Positions 15,956-24,230 of a stretch of 64,000 nt of DNA are shown here, piece after piece. Each line of letters starts with the position of its first letter. Within the stretch, counting starts at the first letter, position 1. The translations under genes were made by a program, and so were the position numbers. The notes under the pieces were generated by a model. That model worked only from the letters and a program-made list of their open reading frames with translations, ran no database searches and had not been told where the DNA came from. Source of the DNA: an uncultured Bacilli bacterium (GTDB lineage: Bacteria > Bacillota_I > Bacilli_A > RF39 > UBA660); the NCBI GenBank assembly GCA_934101225.1, contig CAKOQK010000004.1, positions 1 through 64,000 on the forward strand, in the 5' to 3' direction.

Positions 15956-16195
15956 ATGAATAAAGATTTATATTATGAATTAAAGTGTTTAATGGATAAA
16001 AAAGGAAAATTAGAATGGTTTTTACAAGTATTAAAAGATCATCCAAGTAAGAGTGAAATAGTATTACTTCGTGGTGGTGTAAGTATGTCACTTGAAGATG
16101 CTGATATAGAAATGTTAATCCCTTATTATGAAAACAAAATTAAATTATTAGAAGATAAAATAAATAAATTCTATTTGTCTAAAACTATTGATTAG
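15956..16195 (+). CDS. Hypothetical phage protein (79 aa)
   Basis: A perfect AGGAGG ribosome site precedes ATG 15956. Small protein with two helices flanking a short strand region (PSKSEIVLLRGGVSMSLED). The C-terminal helix is coiled-coil-like. No family recognised. Confidence 0.6.
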   Translation: MNKDLYYELKCLMDKKGKLEWFLQVLKDHPSKSEIVLLRGGVSMSLEDADIEMLIPYYENKIKLLEDKINKFYLSKTID

Positions 16196-16203
16196 GAGGA
16201 AAA

Positions 16204-16629
16204 ATGAATAATATTGATAAAGATATATTAAAACGAAATATTATTAGATGTGAAAAAGCATTAAATGAAAATAATAAGAAATACAAGTTTGATCTTGATT
16301 ATAAAAAAATGTGGGAGGATCTTGTTGATAAATCTTTAGATTTACAAGAAGAAAATCGAGAATTAAAACTGCAAAATTTAGATTTAAGAAATGTCTATTT
16401 TAATGTAACTCACATAAATAAAATCTATACAAAAAAAATAAACAGATATATTGCTAAACAACAAAAGTTTATAAAGTTTTTAGAGGATGAAATAAAAATT
16501 AATAAAATAAAATATGGAGATACATTAACCGATATAAGTTATTTTGATGTTACTATTCGTATTAATGTTTTTACAGAAATTTTGCAAAAATATAGAAGTA
16601 TAATAAGAGGAAATAAAGATGAAAAGTAG
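16204..16629 (+). CDS. Cassette-mosaic coiled-coil protein 7 (141 aa)
   Basis: AGGAGG precedes ATG 16204. A helical N-terminal half with a LQEENRELKLQNLDL coiled coil, then the QQKFIKFLEDEIK...EILQKYRSIIRG module shared with the gene at 15559. Its stop overlaps the next start. Function unknown. Confidence 0.6.
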   Translation: MNNIDKDILKRNIIRCEKALNENNKKYKFDLDYKKMWEDLVDKSLDLQEENRELKLQNLDLRNVYFNVTHINKIYTKKINRYIAKQQKFIKFLEDEIKINKIKYGDTLTDISYFDVTIRINVFTEILQKYRSIIRGNKDEK

Positions 16630-16888
16630 TGAATTTATAATTAAAGCAAAAGAATTAGTAAAAAAATATGCTAATGAGCATTTAGATAAAAGTGATGACA
16701 TACCTGAATTTGATGTATTTGTAGTTTGGTATGCTTATGAATTAGGACATAGTAAAGCATTATTGAGTACAACGCTATTAGATGGTATGTATTATGAAAT
16801 AACTTATAATTCAAATAAAAATGAAATATATTTTGATGCTTATAAAAAATTTGAAAATAAATGTATAAATATAGGAGATGATAAATAA
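16619..16888 (+). CDS. Hypothetical phage protein (89 aa)
   Basis: Overlaps the previous gene by 11 bp. The first half is helical and the second half strand-rich (YYEITYNSNKNEIYFDAYKKF). The stop codon and the next ATG overlap (TAATG). An opposite-strand frame over this region is its shadow. Function unknown. Confidence 0.55.
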   Translation: MKSSEFIIKAKELVKKYANEHLDKSDDIPEFDVFVVWYAYELGHSKALLSTTLLDGMYYEITYNSNKNEIYFDAYKKFENKCINIGDDK

Positions 16889-17070
16889 TGAATGTAATAC
16901 AATGCAACAATAAATTATTTATTGATGGAAAAGAAATAAAACAGCCAAAATCACTATTTTTCAAAAATTGTGTTTGTACAGTTAATAATAAGATATATGT
17001 TAATGGTAAAGAACAAATTAAAGGTAAGTGGAAATATACTATAAAATCTATATTTCACACTTTGTTTTAG
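16888..17070 (+). CDS. Small beta-rich phage protein (60 aa)
   Basis: Two repeated short units (NNKLFIDGKEIK and NNKIYVNGKEQIKGKWK) suggest a small duplicated beta-hairpin fold. Coupled to the previous gene by a TAATG overlap. The next gene follows after TAGGAGG. Function unknown. Confidence 0.55.
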   Translation: MNVIQCNNKLFIDGKEIKQPKSLFFKNCVCTVNNKIYVNGKEQIKGKWKYTIKSIFHTLF

Positions 17071-17079
17071 GAGGTAAAG

Positions 17080-17259
17080 ATGAAAATAAATAATTCAAAT
17101 GATGGAATGGGGTTTGTTGGTTTATTAACAATAGTATTTATTGTTTTAAAATTAACTAAAGTAATTAGTTGGAGTTGGTTATGGGTATTAAGCCCATTAT
17201 GGATAAGTTTAGTAATAGGACTATTACTTATTATAATTTATTTTATTATTGTGAGGTAA
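17080..17259 (+). CDS. Two-helix membrane protein, phage 'transmembrane Fragile-X-F' type (59 aa)
   Basis: TTAGGAGG lies upstream of ATG 17080. Two hydrophobic helices (about residues 12-30 and 38-58) flank the motif VISWSWLWVLSPLWI, which I recognise from small membrane proteins in many Firmicutes phages annotated under this name. Its function there is not known. It is followed by other envelope-directed small genes. Confidence 0.65.
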   Translation: MKINNSNDGMGFVGLLTIVFIVLKLTKVISWSWLWVLSPLWISLVIGLLLIIIYFIIVR

Positions 17260-17261
17260 AA

Positions 17262-17666
17262 ATGAAAAACAAAATAATAGCTTTAATTGTTATAGGATTA
17301 TTTGTATTAACAGCAATAGGATGTACAAGTGCAGAAACTGTATCTTATAATATAAGCCGAGAAAGTGACGAATTTAAAGTAAAGAGAAGAATTACATTTG
17401 TTAATTTAAGAACTGGAGATTACTTATTTACTATGACAGGTAAATGCTCTATTCAAGGTGGCAGTGGAAGTATAAATAGTGAATTAGAAGTAGTTTGTAG
17501 AATCGGAGAAGATAAATATCAAAAACATATGTTATATTTAGCTGAAGAAACAACTTATGTTGTAGAACAATTAGAAGATAGCGATGTATCAAGATATGAT
17601 TATGAATTTGTATTTAGACCAGAAGCAATTATTCCTATTGAGATTAAAACACAAGTAGGTGATTAA
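17262..17666 (+). CDS. Phage beta-sandwich lipoprotein (134 aa)
   Basis: The N terminus is a lipoprotein signal peptide: MKNKII, a hydrophobic core, and lipobox LTAIGC with Cys at about residue 20. The mature part is strand-rich (VSYNISRESDEFKVKRRITFVN) and resembles phage proteins annotated as beta-sandwich lipoproteins. Surface lipoproteins from prophages can block superinfection, but no function can be read here. ATG 17262 with GAGG upstream is preferred over an earlier in-frame start at 17169 that overlaps the preceding gene. Confidence 0.7.
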   Translation: MKNKIIALIVIGLFVLTAIGCTSAETVSYNISRESDEFKVKRRITFVNLRTGDYLFTMTGKCSIQGGSGSINSELEVVCRIGEDKYQKHMLYLAEETTYVVEQLEDSDVSRYDYEFVFRPEAIIPIEIKTQVGD

Positions 17667-17669
17667 AAA

Positions 17670-17768
17670 ATGGGTAATTTTATATTAGGTTTATTAGCAG
17701 GAATTTTTATAGGAACACTTATGTTAATGTTTTTACTCATTATTTTAAATGCTGCTAAAGATGATTAA
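17670..17768 (+). CDS. DUF3789-like single-helix membrane peptide (32 aa)
   Basis: Begins MGNFILGLLAGIFIGTLM: one hydrophobic helix and a short acidic tail (AAKDD). Size and sequence match the DUF3789 peptides frequent in Firmicutes phages. Its end overlaps the start of the PcfK-like gene. Confidence 0.6.
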   Translation: MGNFILGLLAGIFIGTLMLMFLLIILNAAKDD

Positions 17769-18279
17769 TTTTAAAGATCAATGTGATATTTGTAAGCATT
17801 TTGAAATACTTATAGGATATAAAAATGAATGTCTTTGTATTAATTGTTTATTAAAAATATTAAAAGAAAGGAATGTGATTGATATGAATGGAATAGAAAG
17901 AATCAAAATATTATCTGCTAAAATAACGGATAAACCTTTACTTAAAATAGTAGAATATCTTTTATCAAGAGAAGATATGAACGATAAATATTTAGCTGAA
18001 GAAAAAAGTTTATCTCAAATGATATCATATATTAGATCAGAAGCAAAAAAACAAGCCAAAAATGGAGTAGCTATGATTGAGGATGAAGTTGTCTATGGAT
18101 GGGCTATACATTATTTTGACGAAACAAATAAAGATTTAGGATTAGATAAAAAAGTCGATAAAATAGAACTAGAAGATGATAATTCTAAAACTATTGAAAA
18201 TAAACCAAAAAAGATAATTTCTAAAAAGCCAAAACAAGATGTGGTACCAGAAGGACAATTACAATTAGAATTATTTTAA
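17761..18279 (+). CDS. PcfK-like protein (AcrIIA9 family) with N-terminal zinc knuckle (172 aa)
   Basis: Residues about 50-125 (LSAKITDKPLLKIVEYLLSRED...ISYIRSEAKKQAKNGVAMIEDEVVYGWAIHYFDE) match the PcfK family by its late motif, E-V-x-x-x-A-x-H-Y-x-D-E. Some members of that family (AcrIIA9) inhibit Cas9. Residues 8-30 add two Cys pairs (CDICKHF and CLCINCLL), a likely zinc knuckle. An AAAGGA site before ATG 17884 could allow a second, knuckle-free product. A basic linker and a QLQLELF tail close the protein. A PcfJ-like gene follows, as on the pCF10 plasmid. Anti-CRISPR activity is inference. Confidence 0.65.
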   Translation: MINFKDQCDICKHFEILIGYKNECLCINCLLKILKERNVIDMNGIERIKILSAKITDKPLLKIVEYLLSREDMNDKYLAEEKSLSQMISYIRSEAKKQAKNGVAMIEDEVVYGWAIHYFDETNKDLGLDKKVDKIELEDDNSKTIENKPKKIISKKPKQDVVPEGQLQLELF

Positions 18280-18280
18280 A

Positions 18281-19720
18281 ATGTATTTAACTAAAAAAAT
18301 AAAAATATTAATGGATGAATTTGATAATGACGTTAAACTGCCTAAAAAATTTAATTCATATGTGGAAAAAATCAAAGTTTCCCACAAATTGATAATTAAA
18401 AGTAAAAATGGATATCATTGTGATTATTGTAATTCAAATTTTCAAAAGAAAAGAATAACTAAAAAATTATACGGCGAAAAATTGATACAATGTCCTATTT
18501 GTAAGCAAACATTAATTGTTAAATCAAATAGAATTAAAAATTATATTCAAAAAGATAATTTTTGTATCATAGAACGTTTTAAAGGATATTATATTTTTAG
18601 ACTATTTCAAGTTGAAACAACATATCGAAACGGAAATTATAGTAGCCATATTTGCGAATTTGGAAGAAAATTGTTTGATGATAATTTTGGTTATATTTAT
18701 GAAATTTATAATGATAATATAAGTTCTACCATATCAGGTAAATATGTTAATCATAGAGAATTTTTGAATTTTAATTGGAAACGAAATGGAAGTTATTATC
18801 ATACACTAGGAGATGTTTATAAATTATATCCATACAATTTAAAGAAACTTTTTAAAGGTACTAAATGGCAATATTCACAAATATGGGATTTTGCAAAACA
18901 TATTACTTATTTTGATATATCAAATTTTATGTATTCGTATTCAAACTCAATTGAATATTTAATCAAAAATAGATTATATATTTTAACTAATGATTTACTT
19001 GAAAATACATCACGTGGTTATATTCTAAAACTAGATTATAAATATATAAAACAAAATTTACTATTTATTAGAAAATATAATTTAAAAATAGATGAAATAA
19101 CTATTATGCAATATTTTAATATTTTTGATATTAAGTTAATTCGAAAATATAGTGAATATGCAGATAATTTAGATGATATTTTACATGAATTAAATATAAA
19201 ACTTGAATTAGTAGATAAATATGTTAAGGATGCACAAGATGGATTTTGTGAATACATAGATTATCTTCAAATATGCAAATTACTTGAATACGATATGAAA
19301 GATAAAAAAATATTATATCCAAGTAATGCAGTCGATTCACATGACAAAGTTCTAAAGATTTACGATAATATAAAAGATAAGACATATCAAAAAGCGATAA
19401 AAAAGAGATATGCAATAATTAAAAAATATGCTTATAAAGATAAAAAATATATAGTTTATCCAGTGAAATCACAAAAAGAACTTATAAATGAAAGTAAACA
19501 ACAAAATAATTGTGTTAAAACATATGCAGAAAGAATCGCAAAAGGTGAATGTGATATATATTTTATGAGATTAACATCTAATGTAAATACATCACTGGTT
19601 ACTATTGAGGTTAAAAATAATAAAGTCGTTCAAAAAAGAACAAAAAATAATTGTGATACAACATTAGAACAAAATAAATTTATAGAAAAATGGGAAAGGA
19701 AAATATTAAATAATGGATGA
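18281..19720 (+). CDS. PcfJ-like protein (479 aa)
   Basis: Follows the PcfK-like gene by one base. Residues about 45-85 hold a zinc-binding pair (CDYCNSNF...CPICKQT). The C-terminal 100 residues carry the PcfJ signature: VYPVKSQKELINE, NNCVKTYAERIAKGECDIYFMR and VTIEVKNNKVVQKRTKNN. The middle is helical and Tyr-rich. PcfJ proteins are found on plasmids and phages, usually beside PcfK; their biochemical role is not established. Confidence 0.75.
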   Translation: MYLTKKIKILMDEFDNDVKLPKKFNSYVEKIKVSHKLIIKSKNGYHCDYCNSNFQKKRITKKLYGEKLIQCPICKQTLIVKSNRIKNYIQKDNFCIIERFKGYYIFRLFQVETTYRNGNYSSHICEFGRKLFDDNFGYIYEIYNDNISSTISGKYVNHREFLNFNWKRNGSYYHTLGDVYKLYPYNLKKLFKGTKWQYSQIWDFAKHITYFDISNFMYSYSNSIEYLIKNRLYILTNDLLENTSRGYILKLDYKYIKQNLLFIRKYNLKIDEITIMQYFNIFDIKLIRKYSEYADNLDDILHELNIKLELVDKYVKDAQDGFCEYIDYLQICKLLEYDMKDKKILYPSNAVDSHDKVLKIYDNIKDKTYQKAIKKRYAIIKKYAYKDKKYIVYPVKSQKELINESKQQNNCVKTYAERIAKGECDIYFMRLTSNVNTSLVTIEVKNNKVVQKRTKNNCDTTLEQNKFIEKWERKILNNG

Positions 19721-20225
19721 AAAGGAATTAACAAGAGTTGTATTAAAAGAATTAGAAACAATGGGAATGCTTAAACGAAAGAATGATGTATTTAAAAATA
19801 CTGAATCTGTATTATACAATTATAATACGATTAAAGAAACAATTTCTCAGAGAAGAGATCAGATAAATGACTTAAAAAAATATGGTTTACCAAAGAAATC
19901 AAAATCAATAACATCTGTGTCACAAAACACTATTGTTATTGAAGAAAATGATTTATTAGACTTAACTATTAAAAATATTGAAAAATCTATTATTAAAACA
20001 AAGGTAATATTAAACTATATAGATAATATATTAAGTAAATTTAAATCAGATCCTTATTATGAAATTTTAAGACTTAAATACTTTGATAAAAAAACACATG
20101 AAGAAATAGCAGAATATTACAAAAAAGATGTTGCAACAGTTAGTAGAAATAAAAATAGATTAATTAATGAAATAAAAGTCTATTTAATGCCAAATGATAT
20201 TATCACTGATTTATTAGGATATTAA
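19713..20225 (+). CDS. ArpU-like late transcription regulator (170 aa)
   Basis: The C-terminal 65 residues contain YYEILRLKYFDKKTHEEIAEYYKKDVATVSRNKNRLINEIK, laid out like a sigma-70 region 4/ArpU helix-turn-helix. The N-terminal part is a charged coiled coil. Such genes sit at the end of early regions and activate the packaging-structure operon, exactly the position seen here. A promoter with phased repeats lies directly downstream. It overlaps the PcfJ-like gene by 8 bp. Confidence 0.8.
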   Translation: MDEKELTRVVLKELETMGMLKRKNDVFKNTESVLYNYNTIKETISQRRDQINDLKKYGLPKKSKSITSVSQNTIVIEENDLLDLTIKNIEKSIIKTKVILNYIDNILSKFKSDPYYEILRLKYFDKKTHEEIAEYYKKDVATVSRNKNRLINEIKVYLMPNDIITDLLGY

Positions 20226-20234
20226 ATGTTTCAA

Positions 20235-20299
20235 TGCAAAAATCGTGCAAAAAGTGTGCTATTTACATATCAGTTTTTAACTAATATAATGAGTATAAT
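20235..20299 (+). promoter_or_regulatory. Late promoter with upstream 11-bp-phased repeats
   Basis: -35 TTTACA (20262-20267), 17 bp, -10 TATAAT (20285-20290); a second TATAAT follows at 20294-20299. Just upstream, TGCAAAAA occurs at 20235-20242 and 20246-20253, with a third TGC at 20257, so the repeats recur every 11 bp on one DNA face. This looks like an activator site for the ArpU-like protein encoded immediately upstream. Confidence 0.7.
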
Positions 20300-20312
20300 G
20301 AAATATTTGTAA

Positions 20313-20341
20313 AGTGGTATTCGAGCAATACTGCTTTTTTT
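20313..20341 (+). terminator. Leader terminator before the late operon
   Basis: AGTGGTATT pairs with AATACTGCT (two G-U pairs) around CGAGC and is followed by seven T. It lies between the late promoter and the HNH gene, so late transcription must read through it or be attenuated here. Confidence 0.65.
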
Positions 20342-20356
20342 AGTGAGGTGAAATAT

Positions 20357-20737
20357 TTGTGTAAAGATTGGGTAACTTGTTCAAGGTGTGGCAAGATAGT
20401 TGAAAGAGGACATAATTGTCCATACAAAAATAAGATGTATCAAAAGAAAGATACTAATGCTAATAAATTCAGAAATACTAAAGCATGGTTAAAGAAGAGT
20501 ATAGAGATAAGGCAAAGAGATAAATACCTTTGTCAAGTATGCATTAATAATCTCTATAATACAATCAATTGCTTTAATACTGAGAAGTTAGAAGTACATC
20601 ATATAACTCCAATTGAAGAAGATTATAATAGAAGATTAGACAATGATAATCTTATTACTTTATGTAATAAGCATCATCGAATGGCTGAGTTAGATAAGAT
20701 TCCAAGAGATGTATTATATAATTTGATAAATAAGTAA
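20357..20737 (+). CDS. HNH endonuclease next to terminase (126 aa)
   Basis: Contains the HNH fold: CQVC in the first part, LEVHHITPIEEDYNRRLDNDNLITLCNKHHRMAE at about residues 75-110 with the HH, N and H catalytic/metal residues, plus an N-terminal CSRCG...GHNC zinc pair. HNH proteins adjacent to terminase assist cos cleavage in HK97-type phages. I place the start at TTG 20357, 6 bases after GAGGTG; a GTG at 20348 would lie on top of the ribosome site. Confidence 0.88.
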   Translation: MCKDWVTCSRCGKIVERGHNCPYKNKMYQKKDTNANKFRNTKAWLKKSIEIRQRDKYLCQVCINNLYNTINCFNTEKLEVHHITPIEEDYNRRLDNDNLITLCNKHHRMAELDKIPRDVLYNLINK

Positions 20738-20951
20738 TCTATTAAATTTATCTTATTTATGATCTTAAATTTAATTAATTTTATTTAAAATATAACTATA
20801 TATCTTTAATAAAATTGAGTACCCCCCTACAAAAAAGTTGATTTTTAAATCTTCGCGAGAATACCCACACTAGCCCCACATTCACACAAATAAAAAAATT
20901 ACATAGTTTTTTTGGAAAATTCATTCGGTCACGACAAATATTCATATAAAA
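20738..20951 (+). other. Non-coding packaging region, putative cos site
   Basis: No gene is seen between HNH and terminase. The stretch contains a C-rich run after GAGTA (around 20818-20827), a TCGCGA palindrome (20853-20858) and a marked change to mixed base composition in an otherwise AT-rich phage. In HK97-type phages with an HNH gene the cohesive-end site lies here. The exact nick positions cannot be read. Confidence 0.5.
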
Positions 20952-20972
20952 ATGCAAGGAGTGATTTTATGT

Positions 20973-21326
20973 ATGGGAAAAAAGCAAAATTTTAATCAGC
21001 AAGCAAAAGAAATATTAAGAATTGCTGAAAAATACGGAGTTGAACAAAACTTCTTTTTTATTACAACTTTTAATAGATATTTAATTCAAATAAATATTTT
21101 AGATCAATTAGAAAAGAAGATAAAAGAAGAAGGTACGTTAGTCACAAAAGAATACGTTAAAGGTAGAGGAAATTTATATACTAATCCTGCAATTACTGAA
21201 TACAATAAAACTTCTACATCTGCAAATCAAACTGTTGCAACATTAATTAAAATAATTAAATCAAAAAGCGATGGTGAAGAAGATGAAGCTGAAGATGAAC
21301 TTTTACAAGCATTAGGAATTAAGTAA
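20973..21326 (+). CDS. terS: Terminase small subunit, P27 family (117 aa)
   Basis: Recognises the packaging site and recruits the large subunit. The sequence has the P27-family pattern: a helical N-terminal region, then LVTKEYVKGRGNLYTNPAITEYNK and a helical C-terminal tail ending acidic (DGEEDEAEDELLQALG). An AAGGAG site lies upstream; ATG 20973 is the likely start, with ATG 20952 as an alternative. The stop overlaps the large-subunit start. Confidence 0.85.
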   Translation: MGKKQNFNQQAKEILRIAEKYGVEQNFFFITTFNRYLIQINILDQLEKKIKEEGTLVTKEYVKGRGNLYTNPAITEYNKTSTSANQTVATLIKIIKSKSDGEEDEAEDELLQALGIK

Positions 21327-23014
21327 TGAATAATAAAGCATATGAGTATGCTAAAAAAAGTATTCATTTAAAGGAAGTTCCTAAATATGTAAAAAAACAA
21401 TGTAGAGAGTTCATCAATATAGCAGATGGTAAAAGCGATAAATATTATTTAGATGAAGAAAAAATAAAACAAATAGAGAACGTTTTAAAATTATTAATAA
21501 TGCCAAAAGGATTAAAAGCTGGTAAACCATTATATGATTGTACATGTGATTATCAATGGCTTTTGTATATTTCAATATTAGCGATTGTTCATAGAGATAA
21601 TCCAAGTAAGAGAAAATATGAAACAGCAATATTAGAAATTGCAAGAAAGAATTTTAAAACATATACAATAGCAACATTATTTATTTTGTTATTTTTTTTA
21701 GAGCCTAAATTCAGCAAATTTTATTCTGTTGCACCTGATGGATCTCTATCTCGTGAAGTTAAAACTGCAATTGAAGAGACATTAAAATCAAGTCCTTTAA
21801 TTTATCTGCATAAAGAAGAGCCTAGATTTAAGATTTTAAGAGATTATATAACTTTTAAGCTAAAAGAAAGTAAATATTATCCATTAAATTATTCAAGCAG
21901 TAGAATGGATGGTAAACTTCCTAATGTTTTTCTTGCGGATGAGGTTGGTGCATTACCAAACTCTTATGCAATTGAAGCTATGAGGTCAGGTCAATTAAAT
22001 ATCTTGAATAAATTAGGATGTATTATTTCAACTAAATATCCTACTATAAATAATCCGTTTGAAGATGAGGTTGCTTATGCTAAAAGAGTTTTAGATGGTC
22101 TTGAAGAAGATGAAACAATATTTGCTTTATTATATGAGCCAGATAATCCAAAAAATTGGACTAATGATGATCTTATATTGAAGCAAAGTAATCCTGTTGC
22201 CTTAGAAATACATGAAATATGGGATGACCTATTAAAGAAAAGAGCGAGAGCAATTGCAATAGAGAGTGCAAGAGAAAATTTCTTAACAAAACATTGCAAT
22301 ATCATTTATCAAGGATCTACTGAATCATATATCGATATAAACGATTTGCAACAATGCAAGGTTAATCATATAGAATGGTCGGGAAGGGATGTTTACTTAG
22401 GTGTTGATTTAGCAATGACTAACGATAACTGTGCGGTCGCAATGGTTGCGGAAGAAGATGGAAAGATATTAGTTGATGCAATAGCATTTATCCCTGAAGG
22501 AAGAATTGAAGAAAAAAGTCAATTTGAAAAAATTGATTATCGACAATTTATAAATGCTATGAAATGTATAGCATGTGGAAATAAAACAGTTGATTATGGT
22601 GTTATCGAAGATTTTGTTTTTCATATAGAAGAAAAATATAATGTTCACATAAAAGCACTAGGATATGATAGATTCAATGCTTTAAGTTCAGCTCAAAAAT
22701 GGGAAAATGGCGATAATGGAAAATATTCAGGAATTAATTGTATTCAAATTAGACAGCACTCAGATACATTACATTCACCAACAAAATTAATTTATGAAAA
22801 AATTGTTAATCATCAATTTGAATATGAAGAAAATAAATTATTAGAAATAAATTTTGCGAATGCAAGAGTTACGTACGATACTAACATGAATAAATATGTT
22901 CATAAGAAAAAAAGCAATGGAAAAGTTGATATGGTAATGGCTATATTAAATGCTACTTACTTATTACAACAGGATATTATTTTTGAAGATGGATTTATAG
23001 TTCAAACTTTTTAA
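21326..23014 (+). CDS. terL: Terminase large subunit (562 aa)
   Basis: The packaging motor and endonuclease. The N-terminal ATPase has a diverged Walker A region (ILEIARKNFKTYT) and Walker B region (NVFLADEVGAL). The C-terminal RNase H-like nuclease domain begins YLGVDLAMTNDNCAVAMV, with later acidic residues (DYGVIEDF and VDMVMAILNA) completing the metal site. Length is normal for HK97-type TerL. Confidence 0.95.
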   Translation: MNNKAYEYAKKSIHLKEVPKYVKKQCREFINIADGKSDKYYLDEEKIKQIENVLKLLIMPKGLKAGKPLYDCTCDYQWLLYISILAIVHRDNPSKRKYETAILEIARKNFKTYTIATLFILLFFLEPKFSKFYSVAPDGSLSREVKTAIEETLKSSPLIYLHKEEPRFKILRDYITFKLKESKYYPLNYSSSRMDGKLPNVFLADEVGALPNSYAIEAMRSGQLNILNKLGCIISTKYPTINNPFEDEVAYAKRVLDGLEEDETIFALLYEPDNPKNWTNDDLILKQSNPVALEIHEIWDDLLKKRARAIAIESARENFLTKHCNIIYQGSTESYIDINDLQQCKVNHIEWSGRDVYLGVDLAMTNDNCAVAMVAEEDGKILVDAIAFIPEGRIEEKSQFEKIDYRQFINAMKCIACGNKTVDYGVIEDFVFHIEEKYNVHIKALGYDRFNALSSAQKWENGDNGKYSGINCIQIRQHSDTLHSPTKLIYEKIVNHQFEYEENKLLEINFANARVTYDTNMNKYVHKKKSNGKVDMVMAILNATYLLQQDIIFEDGFIVQTF

Positions 23015-23033
23015 TAAGAAAGAAGGTGATATT

Positions 23034-24230
23034 ATGGGACTATTTGATAGATTTAAAAAAAGAGAAATAAATGATGATAGTTTAGATCCTTTATTAAAAG
23101 TAATAATTAATAATAATAAAATTGAGAGACAAGATGCTTTAGAAATACCTGCTATATCTTCAAATGTTGAATTAATTTGTAATACTTTTGCTATGATCCC
23201 TTTTAAACTTTATCAAGAAAGTAATGTTGATGGAAAAAAAGAAACTAAAGAAGTTGATGATAATAGAGTTAAATTGATAAATGATGATACAACTGATACG
23301 TTAGATGGTTTTCAATTTAAAAAAGCAATTTGTGAGGATTATCTTTTAGGAAAAGGTGGCTATGCATATATTAAGAAAAATAAAAATCAATTTATTGGAT
23401 TATTTTATGTAGAAAATAATTCTGTATCTATTTTAAAAAATGCAGATCCAATATTTAAAAACTTTGATATTTCAGTTAATGGTAAATCATATAAGAATTA
23501 TCAATTTATAAAATTGCTTAGAAATACAAAAGATGGTGCTTCTGGAATTGGTTTAATCGATGAAATAAATAGAGCACTGAGAACTGCATTTAAAAGAATA
23601 TGTTATGAATATGATCTGACAATTACAGGTGGCAGTCGAAAAGGTTTTATTAAGTCTTCAAGACATTTAGGAACAACTGAAATGGAAAAATTAAAAAAAG
23701 CTTGGGAAGAATACTATTCAGGTACTGCCAATACGGTTATTTTAAATGATGGGATGGAGTTCCAAGAAGCAAGTAATAATTCAAATGAAAATCAATTAAA
23801 TGAAAAAAATATTACTTTTAATGGAGAAATGAAAGATTTGTTTCATATCTCAGATAATTACGACAAATTTATAAAAAATGCAATAATGCCAATCGCAACT
23901 GCATTTTGTACAGCCTTAAATAGAGATTTCTTACTTGAAACAGAAAAGAAGTCTTTTTATTTTGCTCCAGATACTAAAGAACTCTATAAAGGAAGTTTAA
24001 AAGAAAGGTATGAAGCATATCAAATTGCTATAAAAAACGGCTTTAAAACAAGAAATGAAATCAGATTTTTAGAAGATGATGATGCGATTGAAGGTTTAGA
24101 CATGATTAGTTTGGGATTAGGCGATGTACTTTTAAATGCTGAAACAGGCGAAATTTATACTCCTAATACCAATCAACTTATCAAAATGGGCGATCATGCC
24201 GAGAAAGGTGGTGTTAAAGATGAAAATTGA
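23034..24230 (+). CDS. Portal protein, HK97 type (398 aa)
   Basis: Dodecameric ring at the head vertex through which DNA passes. Typical features are the N-terminal VELICNTFAMIPFKLYQ, the central RICYEYDLTITGGSRKGFIK and the C-terminal clip/crown region. An AGAAGGTG site precedes the start. The gene lies between large terminase and protease, as expected. Its last 11 bp overlap the protease gene. Confidence 0.93.
   Translation: MGLFDRFKKREINDDSLDPLLKVIINNNKIERQDALEIPAISSNVELICNTFAMIPFKLYQESNVDGKKETKEVDDNRVKLINDDTTDTLDGFQFKKAICEDYLLGKGGYAYIKKNKNQFIGLFYVENNSVSILKNADPIFKNFDISVNGKSYKNYQFIKLLRNTKDGASGIGLIDEINRALRTAFKRICYEYDLTITGGSRKGFIKSSRHLGTTEMEKLKKAWEEYYSGTANTVILNDGMEFQEASNNSNENQLNEKNITFNGEMKDLFHISDNYDKFIKNAIMPIATAFCTALNRDFLLETEKKSFYFAPDTKELYKGSLKERYEAYQIAIKNGFKTRNEIRFLEDDDAIEGLDMISLGLGDVLLNAETGEIYTPNTNQLIKMGDHAEKGGVKDEN

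Noticed and set aside
12569..16629. Possible diversity-generating retroelement behind the repeated cassettes
   Set aside because: There is no reverse transcriptase gene, no template/variable repeat pair and no adenine-directed substitution pattern; the repeats are shared whole between genes.
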